Of a DNA stretch of 43,262 nt, positions 1 to 6,807 are shown in pieces. A program made the translations under genes and the position numbers. Every line of letters begins with the position of its first letter. Within the stretch, counting starts at the first letter, position 1. The stretch covers positions 1 through 43,262 of the forward strand of contig CAMJJZ010000005.1 in the NCBI GenBank assembly GCA_946406275.1, in the 5' to 3' direction. The DNA is from an uncultured Bacteroidales bacterium (lineage in GTDB: Bacteria; Bacteroidota; Bacteroidia; Bacteroidales; UBA932). Under the pieces are notes generated by a model. It had not been told where the DNA came from. It ran no database searches and saw only the letters and a list, made by a program, of their open reading frames with translations.

Positions 1-260
1 TTGAGCGAGCAGGCGCCGTGTTCTTCCCTTGCGCAGGTCAGCGTGGCAACATCAATTACCCGGACGAAGAAACCGCAATAGGTGGTACCGGCCCCGAGAA
101 CATTCTTCCTTTCGCGGGTTACTATTGGTCTTCCACCGCTGCAGGTCAGGAAAGTGCTTACAACATGCAATTCGGATATCATAACAGCGAAGTCGTAACA
201 AGATATGCGGATTACTTCTGCCAGGGAGAATCCGTGCGCCTGGTGGCCGACAAGAAATAA
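1..260 (+). CDS. 3' end of a FISUMP-type (Fibrobacter succinogenes major paralogous domain) protein
   Basis: The reading frame is open from base 3 to the TAA at 258-260, so the gene begins before the window. The 85 or so visible residues carry the typical ending of the FISUMP/DUF1566-like family: a FFPCAG stretch, a GYYWSST motif, and a final GESVRLV segment just before the stop. In Bacteroidota such domains are usually the C-terminal part of secreted or lipid-anchored surface proteins of unknown function, often present in many copies per genome. No signal peptide can be seen because the 5' end is missing. A GTG at 18 could be misread as a start, but the frame continues upstream with family-like residues (GAVFFP). 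Confidence 0.75.
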   Translation, partial: ERAGAVFFPCAGQRGNINYPDEETAIGGTGPENILPFAGYYWSSTAAGQESAYNMQFGYHNSEVVTRYADYFCQGESVRLVADKK

Positions 261-285
261 ATATCGGAATATCAATTATTTTCAT

Positions 286-293
286 TAGCTTTG
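286..293 (+). promoter_or_regulatory. Probable -7 box of the Kelch/AraC regulator gene
   Basis: TAGCTTTG fits the Bacteroidetes -7 consensus TAnnTTTG and ends 10 bases before the ATG at 304, giving a leader of only a few bases. No clear TTTG -33 box is seen at the expected distance. Confidence 0.45.
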
Positions 294-303
294 TGTACGA
301 CGA

Positions 304-1947
304 ATGTACAAAAAGCCTTTAATACTGTTTCTGGCCGGACTTGTATCCTTAATCGCTGCCGCTGAAGACAAACCTTCCTTCAAGAAGATTGTCTTTGAGC
401 GTTTACCGTCGCTTGAGGCGCCCCGCGGAAATCATCAGACCCACCTCCTGAACGGGGAGGTTACCGTGGTGGGCGGCCATACAACAGGGTACAAGCCGCT
501 GGAGACACTGGAGTATTATAAAGGCGGATCCTGGCACAGCATTCCCACAACGTGGCCGCATGACGGCGGAGCATTTGCGCAGTTGCCTGACGGAAATCTA
601 TTTATGGCCGGCGGTCACGCAGAAGCCTTTGGAATAGGCCAGAGCTGGGGAACTGAGATTTACGACCCCGCCACGCACACGTTCTCCCCAATAGGCATAA
701 TGAATCGCAAACGCACGCTGGCATCGGCCATGGCCATGCCGGACGGGCGTGTACTCATTGCCGGAAACTGGCGCGGACGTGACGGAATCGAAATATACAC
801 GCCAGGAGAAGGATTTGCGTCTGTCAAAGACCTTGAACCAGGGTGGGCATTCCCCAGCATTCTGGTCAGTTCCCGTGAAGATGTCATCCTGCTGGGAATG
901 ATGGATCCATATGGCAAAGATACCGGAACCGCCGTTGACAGGCTTCAGGGCCCTCCGCTTGAGGTTCCGCTTCTGGAGCAATGGAGGCCATACTTTGGTC
1001 ATGGAGTGTCCAGTGACGAGTACAAAATAGCAGACTATACTTATTTGTTATTAGCCTACAGCCGTACTACTGAGAATGTCGCAATCCTGAAGGTGTCCGG
1101 AGAAGAGTTTTCCGTCCTGGAACTTGAATCTCCCATCCCGGAAACCGGCCCGTTTGGAGACGGCATCCACTGGAGCGGGGAGCCCCAGGTAGACCGCGCC
1201 GCCCGCGTTGCCTGGATTCAGGGCAATGACATACATGGTCGCGTTTATTTTGCCAAAATCGGCTACAATGCAACCTTCGACGGCGGCAAGGCATCGGTCC
1301 AGTACTATTATGCAGAGAACGGCTCTGATGTGTTTCCAAAGTCTCGGGCGCTGCTTCTTCCCGGCGGGAAAATGTTCCTTGCCGGCGGCGTGGCCCAGGC
1401 CGAAGGCGCGGACGTGGTCACTGACGATAATTTCCATCCTTATGCCGATGTCTACCTCTTCCAGACGGAAGACTCGGAAAAGTCCGGAGTGCCAGTCTGG
1501 GCCATTGTGGCCGGGCTTTTGCTGCTGGGCGGAGCCATCGTCCTTATTCTTCTTACGCGAAAGAAGAAACCCACGGCGGAAGATGTAGTTGAGAAGCAGC
1601 AGAAGCTGAACGAAAACCTCATGGAGGAAATGTCCCGCCTCATCCAGGAGAAGGAGCTCTTCCTCCGCAAGGACCTCCGCGTTGCAGATATTGCTCAGGA
1701 ACTGGCTACCAACCAGACCTACGTGAGCCTCCTGGTGAACAACCTCTCCGGAGACAACTTCGCCACCATGATAGGCGGTTACCGCATCCGGTATGCCCAG
1801 AAGCTTATGCGTGAGCATCCGGAAATGGTCCATGCAGATGTGGCCGAGGCCTCAGGCTTCGCTTCCCGCACCGCCTTCCTCCGCACCTTCAAGGCCCAGA
1901 CCGGCCTCACTCCCACTGAATGGAAGGCTCAGGAAGGAATCAAATGA
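304..1947 (+). CDS. Membrane-anchored Kelch-like sensor with cytoplasmic AraC-type DNA-binding domain
   Basis: This 547-residue protein begins with a signal-peptide-like or membrane-targeting stretch (residues 1-20). A long extracytoplasmic part (about 25-390) follows, with Kelch-like blades: repeated VVGGH, MAGGH, LIAGN and LAGGV strands, each near EIYDP- or YTPGE-like turns. A single transmembrane helix (about 396-417) is followed by a KKK stop-transfer, a short helical or coiled linker (425-455), and an AraC-family domain with helix-turn-helix units at about 458-480 and 508-535. The second has the family signature of GF, FKAQTG and TPTEW. The architecture implies a one-component receptor that senses something in the periplasm and binds DNA at the membrane. 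The ligand is unknown. It is the first gene of a probable operon with the two secreted proteins downstream, which are candidate targets or partners. The AraC call is firm; the Kelch propeller is inferred from pattern. Confidence 0.8.
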   Translation: MYKKPLILFLAGLVSLIAAAEDKPSFKKIVFERLPSLEAPRGNHQTHLLNGEVTVVGGHTTGYKPLETLEYYKGGSWHSIPTTWPHDGGAFAQLPDGNLFMAGGHAEAFGIGQSWGTEIYDPATHTFSPIGIMNRKRTLASAMAMPDGRVLIAGNWRGRDGIEIYTPGEGFASVKDLEPGWAFPSILVSSREDVILLGMMDPYGKDTGTAVDRLQGPPLEVPLLEQWRPYFGHGVSSDEYKIADYTYLLLAYSRTTENVAILKVSGEEFSVLELESPIPETGPFGDGIHWSGEPQVDRAARVAWIQGNDIHGRVYFAKIGYNATFDGGKASVQYYYAENGSDVFPKSRALLLPGGKMFLAGGVAQAEGADVVTDDNFHPYADVYLFQTEDSEKSGVPVWAIVAGLLLLGGAIVLILLTRKKKPTAEDVVEKQQKLNENLMEEMSRLIQEKELFLRKDLRVADIAQELATNQTYVSLLVNNLSGDNFATMIGGYRIRYAQKLMREHPEMVHADVAEASGFASRTAFLRTFKAQTGLTPTEWKAQEGIK

Positions 1948-1967
1948 TAATCAAAACATTAATCAAT

Positions 1968-2609
1968 ATGAAAAAGTACTTTTCAATTCTTGCAGCCATG
2001 GTGCTGTTTACATCCTGTGCCGACTTATTTGGCCCGGATGACAATTTCCCTGAGAATTATTATGTTGAATGGAATAACGAATCCTGCAAGGCATACCTCA
2101 GTGAACATAACATTTGGCGTCCGGCAGATTCTGCCAGCACCATGACCTGGAATCTGGCCGGTATAACGGAAAAGGGCGAATATGAATGGGTGCAGGGGCC
2201 GGAAGTAAAACACGTTGGCAGTTCCTACGAGTTCACAATGCCCGTTACAACAGGCTCCAAGCAAGGGAACGCTTGCCTTACCATTAAACCGGACGTAGAC
2301 ATCGTCACCGATTCCAACAAGAGGTACGATCTTATGTATACGTCTTGGACATCAGTTTTTGACGAAAAAGCGTCCATAGATTCAAAGTTCTATGACATTC
2401 CACCCAAAGACGGTCAACCTATGGGCTGGGACTTTGGCGCCGGCTTTACCCCGCAGGGTATTATCTCTCGTGGCGGCGCAGAGTTGTCTAAAGTTTATAA
2501 CAAGCCCTTACTGCTTCAGTTTAATTTCTCGAATGTTCCCGCCGGCACCATAATCCGCATCAAGGACATTACTATCAGGGAATACCGTTATTGGGGCGAA
2601 TGGGAATGA
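1968..2609 (+). CDS. Lipoprotein of unknown function
   Basis: This is a 213-residue protein with a lipoprotein signal (MKKYFSILAAMVLFTSC, lipobox Cys17), so it is probably anchored at the outer membrane or cell surface. An in-frame start exists at 1920, but it would overlap the regulator gene and push the signal peptide inward; the ATG at 1968, where the signal begins, is preferred. The mature part is rich in Trp, Tyr and beta-type sequence. It ends in a strand-rich segment (PAGTIIRIKDITIREY) reminiscent of the closing strands of jelly-roll carbohydrate-binding folds, but this is only a resemblance. It lies 20 bases after the Kelch/AraC regulator and overlaps the next gene by ATGA (2606-2609), so the three are probably cotranscribed. 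I do not recognise the family. Confidence 0.75.
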   Translation: MKKYFSILAAMVLFTSCADLFGPDDNFPENYYVEWNNESCKAYLSEHNIWRPADSASTMTWNLAGITEKGEYEWVQGPEVKHVGSSYEFTMPVTTGSKQGNACLTIKPDVDIVTDSNKRYDLMYTSWTSVFDEKASIDSKFYDIPPKDGQPMGWDFGAGFTPQGIISRGGAELSKVYNKPLLLQFNFSNVPAGTIIRIKDITIREYRYWGEWE

Positions 2610-3169
2610 AAAAGATACTGACATTCTGCGCCGTGATGCTGGTGGCATTGACTGCCGCGGCGCAGGGAAAATATGAGATCAAGTCCGGCATAGCCAAGAC
2701 TGTGACCACTGTGGGTGACAGCAAGACGGAAGCCACTCAGTACTGGGACGATTACGGCGCCGTGGAGAGCCTTAAGCAGAGGATGGATATCCCGGGACTG
2801 GTAAGTTACGACTACTATACCATCACCAAGGGAGACAAGGCGTGGTTCGTGACTGATACGGACGGGAAGAAGGCCTCAAAAGTGTTCCAGAACCCCACTC
2901 CGGACTTGAATTTCCTTAATATCACGCCCGCAGTCGAAGAAAAATACAACATCAAGGACTTCGGGGGCGACACCTTTCTTGGAAAGCCCTGCAAGAAGTA
3001 CACATACGAGACCACCCAGAACCGAAAGAAAGGCCTTTGGACGGTTTGGGTGTACAAAGGGTTCATCCTCAAGAGCATCTGCGTGCTTGGAAAGCGTGAA
3101 AGCATAATCGAGGTAGTGGAGCTTCAGGAAAACGTTCCGGTGCCGCCGGAGGTGTTTGACATACCGTAA
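2606..3169 (+). CDS. Secreted protein of unknown function
   Basis: This 187-residue protein has a Sec signal peptide (MKKILTFCAVMLVALTAAAQ) with cleavage likely after AAAQ. The start is the ATG at 2606, which overlaps the upstream stop as ATGA and suggests translational coupling; a TTG at 2591 and an ATG at 2600 are in frame but sit awkwardly before the signal. The mature protein alternates beta-type segments (YEIKSGIAK, AWFVTDTDGKKA, KKYTYETT, LWTVWVYKGFILKS). This is the general look of DUF4412- or LolA-like periplasmic proteins, but I cannot assign it with certainty. It ends just before a palindromic repeat and a bidirectional terminator. Context suggests it works with, or is regulated by, the Kelch/AraC protein two genes upstream. 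Confidence 0.75.
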   Translation: MKKILTFCAVMLVALTAAAQGKYEIKSGIAKTVTTVGDSKTEATQYWDDYGAVESLKQRMDIPGLVSYDYYTITKGDKAWFVTDTDGKKASKVFQNPTPDLNFLNITPAVEEKYNIKDFGGDTFLGKPCKKYTYETTQNRKKGLWTVWVYKGFILKSICVLGKRESIIEVVELQENVPVPPEVFDIP

Positions 3170-3177
3170 AGTAGTAA

Positions 3178-3207
3178 TTAAAGATTCCGGGTCAAGCCCG
3201 GAATGAC
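3178..3207. repeat. REP-like palindromic element, intergenic copy
   Basis: ATTCCGGG-TCAAG-CCCGGAAT (3184-3204) is a perfect 8-bp inverted repeat with a 5-base loop, followed by GACGAAAA. The 42 bases from 3178 match 40851-40892 with a single mismatch, including the flanking TTAAAG and GGAGCC. Copy one lies between genes; copy two lies inside the M20 gene. GGGTCAAGCCCGGAATGAC is a palindrome type known to be dispersed in many bacterial genomes. Confidence 0.85.
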
Positions 3208-3208
3208 G

Positions 3209-3244
3209 AAAAAGGAGCCTAGAATGATGCTATGGCTCCTTTTT
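3209..3244. terminator. Bidirectional terminator between convergent genes
   Basis: AAAAAGGAGCC (3209-3219) pairs with GGCTCCTTTTT (3234-3244), giving a GC-rich stem with a T-run on each strand. It can end both the operon running from 304 and the lpxH operon. The lpxH stop codon (3219-3221) lies within the hairpin. Confidence 0.8.
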
Positions 3245-3947
3245 CTGCGTCATATACCAGCCAGTTGGGCTTGGTGATCCAGTCGCCAAGAAGGAGCAGG
3301 CGGCCGGAGGGTTCCACGGGCATGTCAACGCGGGCGTGGTAGTGGCCGAAGATGAAGAAATCGGCACCACCCTTGAACTTGGCGCACCATTTATACAAAG
3401 GCTCGTCCTTGCCGCGGAAGAAGTAGCTGACGTTCTTGGCCAGGCGGGATTTCCTGCTCCAGCCGTTGCCAAGGGAGAAGGCGATGCGGGGATGGAGCGT
3501 GGAGAAACACTTCTGCAGGAACCTGTTGTGGAAAGCCCATTTCATGAGCTTGTAGCCGTAGTCCCCGGGGCCAAGGCCGTCTCCGTGGCCAAGGCAGAAG
3601 CGTTTGCCGCCGATGGTTGTCACGTACGGCTGCTCCAGGACGGTCATTCCAAGCTCGCGGAAATAGCTGTAAGCCCAGATGTCGTGATTGCCGGTAAAGA
3701 AATATACCTTCACGCCGGCGTCCATGAGGTCCATGAGCGCAGCAAAAACCTTCACATAGCCCTTGGGCACCACATCCTTGTACTCATACCAGAAATCCCA
3801 GATGTCTCCAAGAAGGTACAATGCCTCCGTTTCCTCTGCAGGAATACTGCGCAGGAACTCCACAAAGCGGGCTTCCCGGCGTGCAGGGTCCTGCACCTGG
3901 AGGCCCAGGTGAACGTCGGAAACGAAGTATGTGAGGTGCCTTGGCAT
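3219..3947 (-). CDS. lpxH: UDP-2,3-diacylglucosamine diphosphatase (LpxH-like)
   Basis: This 242-residue calcineurin-like metallophosphoesterase shows the five metal-ligand blocks in order: SDVHLG (D11, H13), LGDIWDF (D48), TGNHD (N87, H88), LGHGDG (H121) and FGHYH near residue 200. The length and the GDIWDFW variant match the LpxH family, which releases UMP from UDP-2,3-diacylglucosamine to give lipid X, the fourth step of lipid A synthesis at the inner membrane. It is the last gene of the ftsX-DUF3098-uppP-lpxH operon; its ATG overlaps the uppP stop by one base (TAATG). The operon mate UppP supports an envelope role. A YbbF-like phosphoesterase of the same fold is the only serious alternative. 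Confidence 0.88.
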   Translation of the reverse strand: MPRHLTYFVSDVHLGLQVQDPARREARFVEFLRSIPAEETEALYLLGDIWDFWYEYKDVVPKGYVKVFAALMDLMDAGVKVYFFTGNHDIWAYSYFRELGMTVLEQPYVTTIGGKRFCLGHGDGLGPGDYGYKLMKWAFHNRFLQKCFSTLHPRIAFSLGNGWSRKSRLAKNVSYFFRGKDEPLYKWCAKFKGGADFFIFGHYHARVDMPVEPSGRLLLLGDWITKPNWLVYDAEKGAIASF

Positions 3948-4768
3948 TATGCGAAGATGAACAGGGCTACGGCTACTAGCAGGCAGTAGATGGCGAACCA
4001 GGAAAGCTTTGCCTTACGGACAATGGCTATCATCACCTTGCAGGCGAAAAGACCGCTCAGGAAGGCGGCCACAAAGCCGGCCACAAGGGCCGCTGCGCCA
4101 ACTCCGGCGCCAAATGTTTCGGCCCCGGTGAGCATCTTCAGGAGATCCAGTCCCTGCTCTCCCAGGATGGGAATAAGGACCATCAGGAATGAGAACTGAG
4201 CCATGGAGCTGCGCTCTACACCGGAGATGAGACCGGTGGCGATGGTGCTGCCGCTGCGGGAAATACCGGGGCACACGGCAAATGCCTGTGCAATACCCAC
4301 CACAAAGGCCTGCCAGTAGGAAATGCCGTTGCGGTATTGCTTCTCAGAAGCTTTGATCTTAATGCGTTTGCCGATGTTGTCCGACGTCATGAGCAGCGAC
4401 GCGGTAATAATTAGGCCGATAGCCACAAGCGACAGCGACTCCCCGAACAGGGCATCCACCTGGTCCTTCAGAACAAAGCCCACGAACGCTACAGGGATGC
4501 AGGATACCAGGATCTTGCAGATATAGTCCGTCTCGTCGTTATACTTGAACTGGAAGAAGCCCTTGATGAGTTTCCAGATGGCGCTCCAGAACACCACGAT
4601 GGTTGCTATCACCGTTGCAAAATGCACGGTTACGGTGAAATCCAAAAAGCCCTCTGCATCAACGCCAAGAAGTTCCTTGAATATCATGAGATGCCCGGAA
4701 GAAGACACCGGGAGAAATTCCGTAAGGCCCTGGACTATGCCAAGAATAAAAGCCTGCCACCATTCCAT
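3947..4768 (-). CDS. uppP: Undecaprenyl-diphosphatase (UppP/BacA)
   Basis: This 273-residue polytopic membrane protein has both family signatures: QGLTEFLPVSSSGHL near residues 14-28 and PGISRSGSTIATGL near 165-178. These hold the glutamate and serine/arginine residues of the active site. The enzyme dephosphorylates C55-PP to C55-P, recycling the lipid carrier for peptidoglycan and surface glycans. About eight hydrophobic helices are visible. It sits 3 bases downstream of the DUF3098 gene and overlaps lpxH by one base. The ftsX-DUF3098-uppP order is conserved in Bacteroidota; in many relatives truB and queA come next, whereas here lpxH follows. Confidence 0.95.
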   Translation of the reverse strand: MEWWQAFILGIVQGLTEFLPVSSSGHLMIFKELLGVDAEGFLDFTVTVHFATVIATIVVFWSAIWKLIKGFFQFKYNDETDYICKILVSCIPVAFVGFVLKDQVDALFGESLSLVAIGLIITASLLMTSDNIGKRIKIKASEKQYRNGISYWQAFVVGIAQAFAVCPGISRSGSTIATGLISGVERSSMAQFSFLMVLIPILGEQGLDLLKMLTGAETFGAGVGAAALVAGFVAAFLSGLFACKVMIAIVRKAKLSWFAIYCLLVAVALFIFA

Positions 4769-4771
4769 ATC

Positions 4772-5014
4772 TTATTCCTCCTTATCTTTGAAACGGCCCA
4801 TGATGGCAATGATGATTACTGCGATTCCGGCCACGATTACGATGGGGGCCGCAACCAGACGGCGCGCGTCGAACATGGCGTAGTTGAACACCTGGGGATC
4901 GGAGGATCCGCCGCCGCTAAGGAGAAGGAATCCGGCGGCCATCACAATGAGGCCGGCCAGCATGAGCTTTATGCTTTTGGCCCCGAGGGCCATCTTTTCT
5001 GAATTCTTTGCCAT
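4772..5014 (-). CDS. DUF3098 family small membrane protein
   Basis: This 80-residue protein has two hydrophobic helices (about 16-34 and 55-72) joined by a short loop, with Lys-rich ends. The QVFNYAMFDARRLVAAPIVIV stretch is typical of DUF3098, a Bacteroidota family always found next to ftsX and uppP. No biochemical role is known to me. Its ATG shares a base with the ftsX stop (5014), so translation is probably coupled. The context suggests an accessory function in cell-envelope growth. Confidence 0.88.
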   Translation of the reverse strand: MAKNSEKMALGAKSIKLMLAGLIVMAAGFLLLSGGGSSDPQVFNYAMFDARRLVAAPIVIVAGIAVIIIAIMGRFKDKEE

Positions 5015-5895
5015 CAGTATGAATAAATGAGGTCGCGGTTGTACGCAACCAGACGGTTAACCATAAAGTAAGTGCTTATGCAGCAGATGAATACGCCGGA
5101 AACCAGCATGATTCCCATCACCTCCAGCAAGGACTCCAGCGTGAAGATAGAGAATAGCTGCGAGAACTCTCCCTTGAGGAAGAACAGCCCGCCCAGCAGG
5201 AGCAGTATGGCAATGAGCGCAGCGAAAAGCCCCTGAAGTGCCGCCCTTCCCACGAAAGGAGCGCGGATAAAGGCCCGCGTAGCACCCACCAGCTGCATTG
5301 TATGGATGGAGAAACGGCGGGAGAAAAGGTCCAGCCTCACGGTGTTTGCCATAAGGACGAACGATATGAACAGCAGCACTGCCACCAGCACCGCCAGCCC
5401 CATGGTAATCTTTCCAAGGTTCTGGTTCAGGGCATCCACCAGGGAGGTCTGGTAGACCACCTCGTCCACCAGCGGGGAATCGGCCAGAAGGTCCTTGATC
5501 ACGGCCAGGCTGTCTGCCGATACATACGCCGCCTCCAGGCTCACCTCAACGGAAACCGGTACCGGAGCGGTCTCAAACACGTCCAGGAAATCCCGGCCCA
5601 GCATCTGGGACATCTCTTCCATGCCCTCGTCCCTGGTCACAAGACGGGTGGCGCGTACGCCAGGAATGGCCTCGATTCCTTTTTCATAGGCCGATGCCTC
5701 TTCCTCCTCCACGAAGTCCTTCATGAGCACCTCAACCTGGAGGTTCTCCTTGAAGTAATCGCTTACGGCTTTGGCGTTTACAAGCAGCATGGAGCCGATT
5801 CCCACCAGGAGGAGAACCAGCGAGAGGCTTATCACCGTAGATATCCAGGAACTTGCCAGACGGCGCTTTGTAACCGAGTTATTGCTAGAGGGCAT
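5014..5895 (-). CDS. ftsX: Cell division protein FtsX
   Basis: This 293-residue FtsX-type permease has an N-terminal cytoplasmic tail, a transmembrane helix at about 16-38, a periplasmic domain of about 125 residues (VEVLMKDFVEEEEASAYEK onward), and three more helices near 170-195, 220-245 and 262-285. FtsX with the ATPase FtsE forms an ABC-like complex at the divisome that controls peptidoglycan hydrolases. The ftsE gene is not in this window. It is first in the four-gene envelope operon and has a near-perfect Bacteroidetes promoter directly upstream (5915-5945). Confidence 0.93.
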   Translation of the reverse strand: MPSSNNSVTKRRLASSWISTVISLSLVLLLVGIGSMLLVNAKAVSDYFKENLQVEVLMKDFVEEEEASAYEKGIEAIPGVRATRLVTRDEGMEEMSQMLGRDFLDVFETAPVPVSVEVSLEAAYVSADSLAVIKDLLADSPLVDEVVYQTSLVDALNQNLGKITMGLAVLVAVLLFISFVLMANTVRLDLFSRRFSIHTMQLVGATRAFIRAPFVGRAALQGLFAALIAILLLLGGLFFLKGEFSQLFSIFTLESLLEVMGIMLVSGVFICCISTYFMVNRLVAYNRDLIYSY

Positions 5896-5914
5896 AACAC
5901 ACCTAATTTCGGCC

Positions 5915-5945
5915 CAAAGTTAGTACAATGGGCGAAAAAGTCAAA
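5915..5945 (-). promoter_or_regulatory. Promoter of the ftsX operon
   Basis: Reading leftward, TTTG (5942-5945), 19 bases, then TAACTTTG (5915-5922) match the Bacteroidetes consensus. The ATG at 5895 follows 19 bases after the -7 box. Confidence 0.8.
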
Positions 5946-5954
5946 AAAAATTCG

Positions 5955-5962
5955 TAAATTTG
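5955..5962 (+). promoter_or_regulatory. -7 box of the GT5-like gene
   Basis: TAAATTTG fits TAnnTTTG. With transcription starting about 7 bases further on, the ATG at 5971 would be leaderless, while the ATG at 5983 would have a leader of about a dozen bases. It lies back to back with the ftsX promoter. Confidence 0.6.
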
Positions 5963-5982
5963 TAAGCTAAATGTTTTTTACA

Positions 5983-6807
5983 ATGGAAGATTCGGCAAAG
6001 AAGATTCTTTTCGTCAACTCGGCGATGTCCCCTTACCTCCCGGATACGGACATCGCCACAATATGCCGCCAGCTCCCCCAGGGCATTCAGGAACGCAAGC
6101 GCGAAATCCGCGCCTTCATGCCCCGCTACGGCTGCATCAACGAAAGGAAGAACCAACTCCACGAGGTCATCCGCCTGTCGGGAATGAACATCATCATTTC
6201 GGATGTGGACCGCCCCCTCGTGATCAAGGTCGCATCCATTTCATCGGCCCGCATACAGGTTTATTTCATAGATAACGAGGACTATTTCCGCCGCAAACAG
6301 ATCTACCGTGACGACGACGGCACCTTCTTCAAGGACAACGGGGAAAGGGCCATCTTCTTCGCCCGCGGCGTCCTGGAGACGGTCAAGAAGCTCCGCTGGG
6401 CACCTGACGTCATCCACTGCTCCGGCTGGATTACATCGGTCCTCCCCCTCTACCTCAAAAAAGCGTACAAGGACGACCCCATCTTCGCCGCTTCCAAAGT
6501 GGTCCTGTCCCTCTTTGACGACGTCCCCACGGAAGACCTCGCCCCCGGATTCCAGGATACCATCCTCTACGGCGGCATAAAAAGCCGCGATCTTCCGGAA
6601 ACGGAAGCCGTGAACGGCACGTTCCTTGCAAAACTAGCGGCGCAGTACTCGGACGGCATCATCCTGGGCAGCGGCGGCGTAAAGCCGGAACTCGTTTCCT
6701 GGTGCAAGGGCCTGGGAGTACCCATGCTGGACTATGACCCCGCCGCAATTGCAGACGGCAGTTACATGGACAGCTACAACGCTTTTTACGATCAGATTCT
6801 GAAATGA
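5983..6807 (+). CDS. Half-length glycogen/starch synthase-like protein (GT5 N-terminal domain only)
   Basis: This is about 274 residues, against about 480 for a complete GlgA. It matches the N-terminal Rossmann half of GT5 glycogen synthases as found in a short Bacteroidota subfamily: REIRAFMPRYGCINERKNQLHEV, VYFIDNEDYF, the block around DVIHCSGWIT (the DIVHAHDW position) and FFARGVLE. The Lys-x-Gly-Gly ADP-glucose loop expected near the N-terminus is absent (PYLPDTDIAT stands there), and the C-terminal nucleotide-binding half is missing. Independent synthase activity is therefore doubtful. The short form upstream of a DUF4270 gene is, as I recall, a conserved arrangement, so this is probably not a fresh truncation. 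ATG 5983 is preferred over 5971 on promoter distance and family start. It ends in an ATGA overlap with the next gene. Confidence 0.8.
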   Translation: MEDSAKKILFVNSAMSPYLPDTDIATICRQLPQGIQERKREIRAFMPRYGCINERKNQLHEVIRLSGMNIIISDVDRPLVIKVASISSARIQVYFIDNEDYFRRKQIYRDDDGTFFKDNGERAIFFARGVLETVKKLRWAPDVIHCSGWITSVLPLYLKKAYKDDPIFAASKVVLSLFDDVPTEDLAPGFQDTILYGGIKSRDLPETEAVNGTFLAKLAAQYSDGIILGSGGVKPELVSWCKGLGVPMLDYDPAAIADGSYMDSYNAFYDQILK

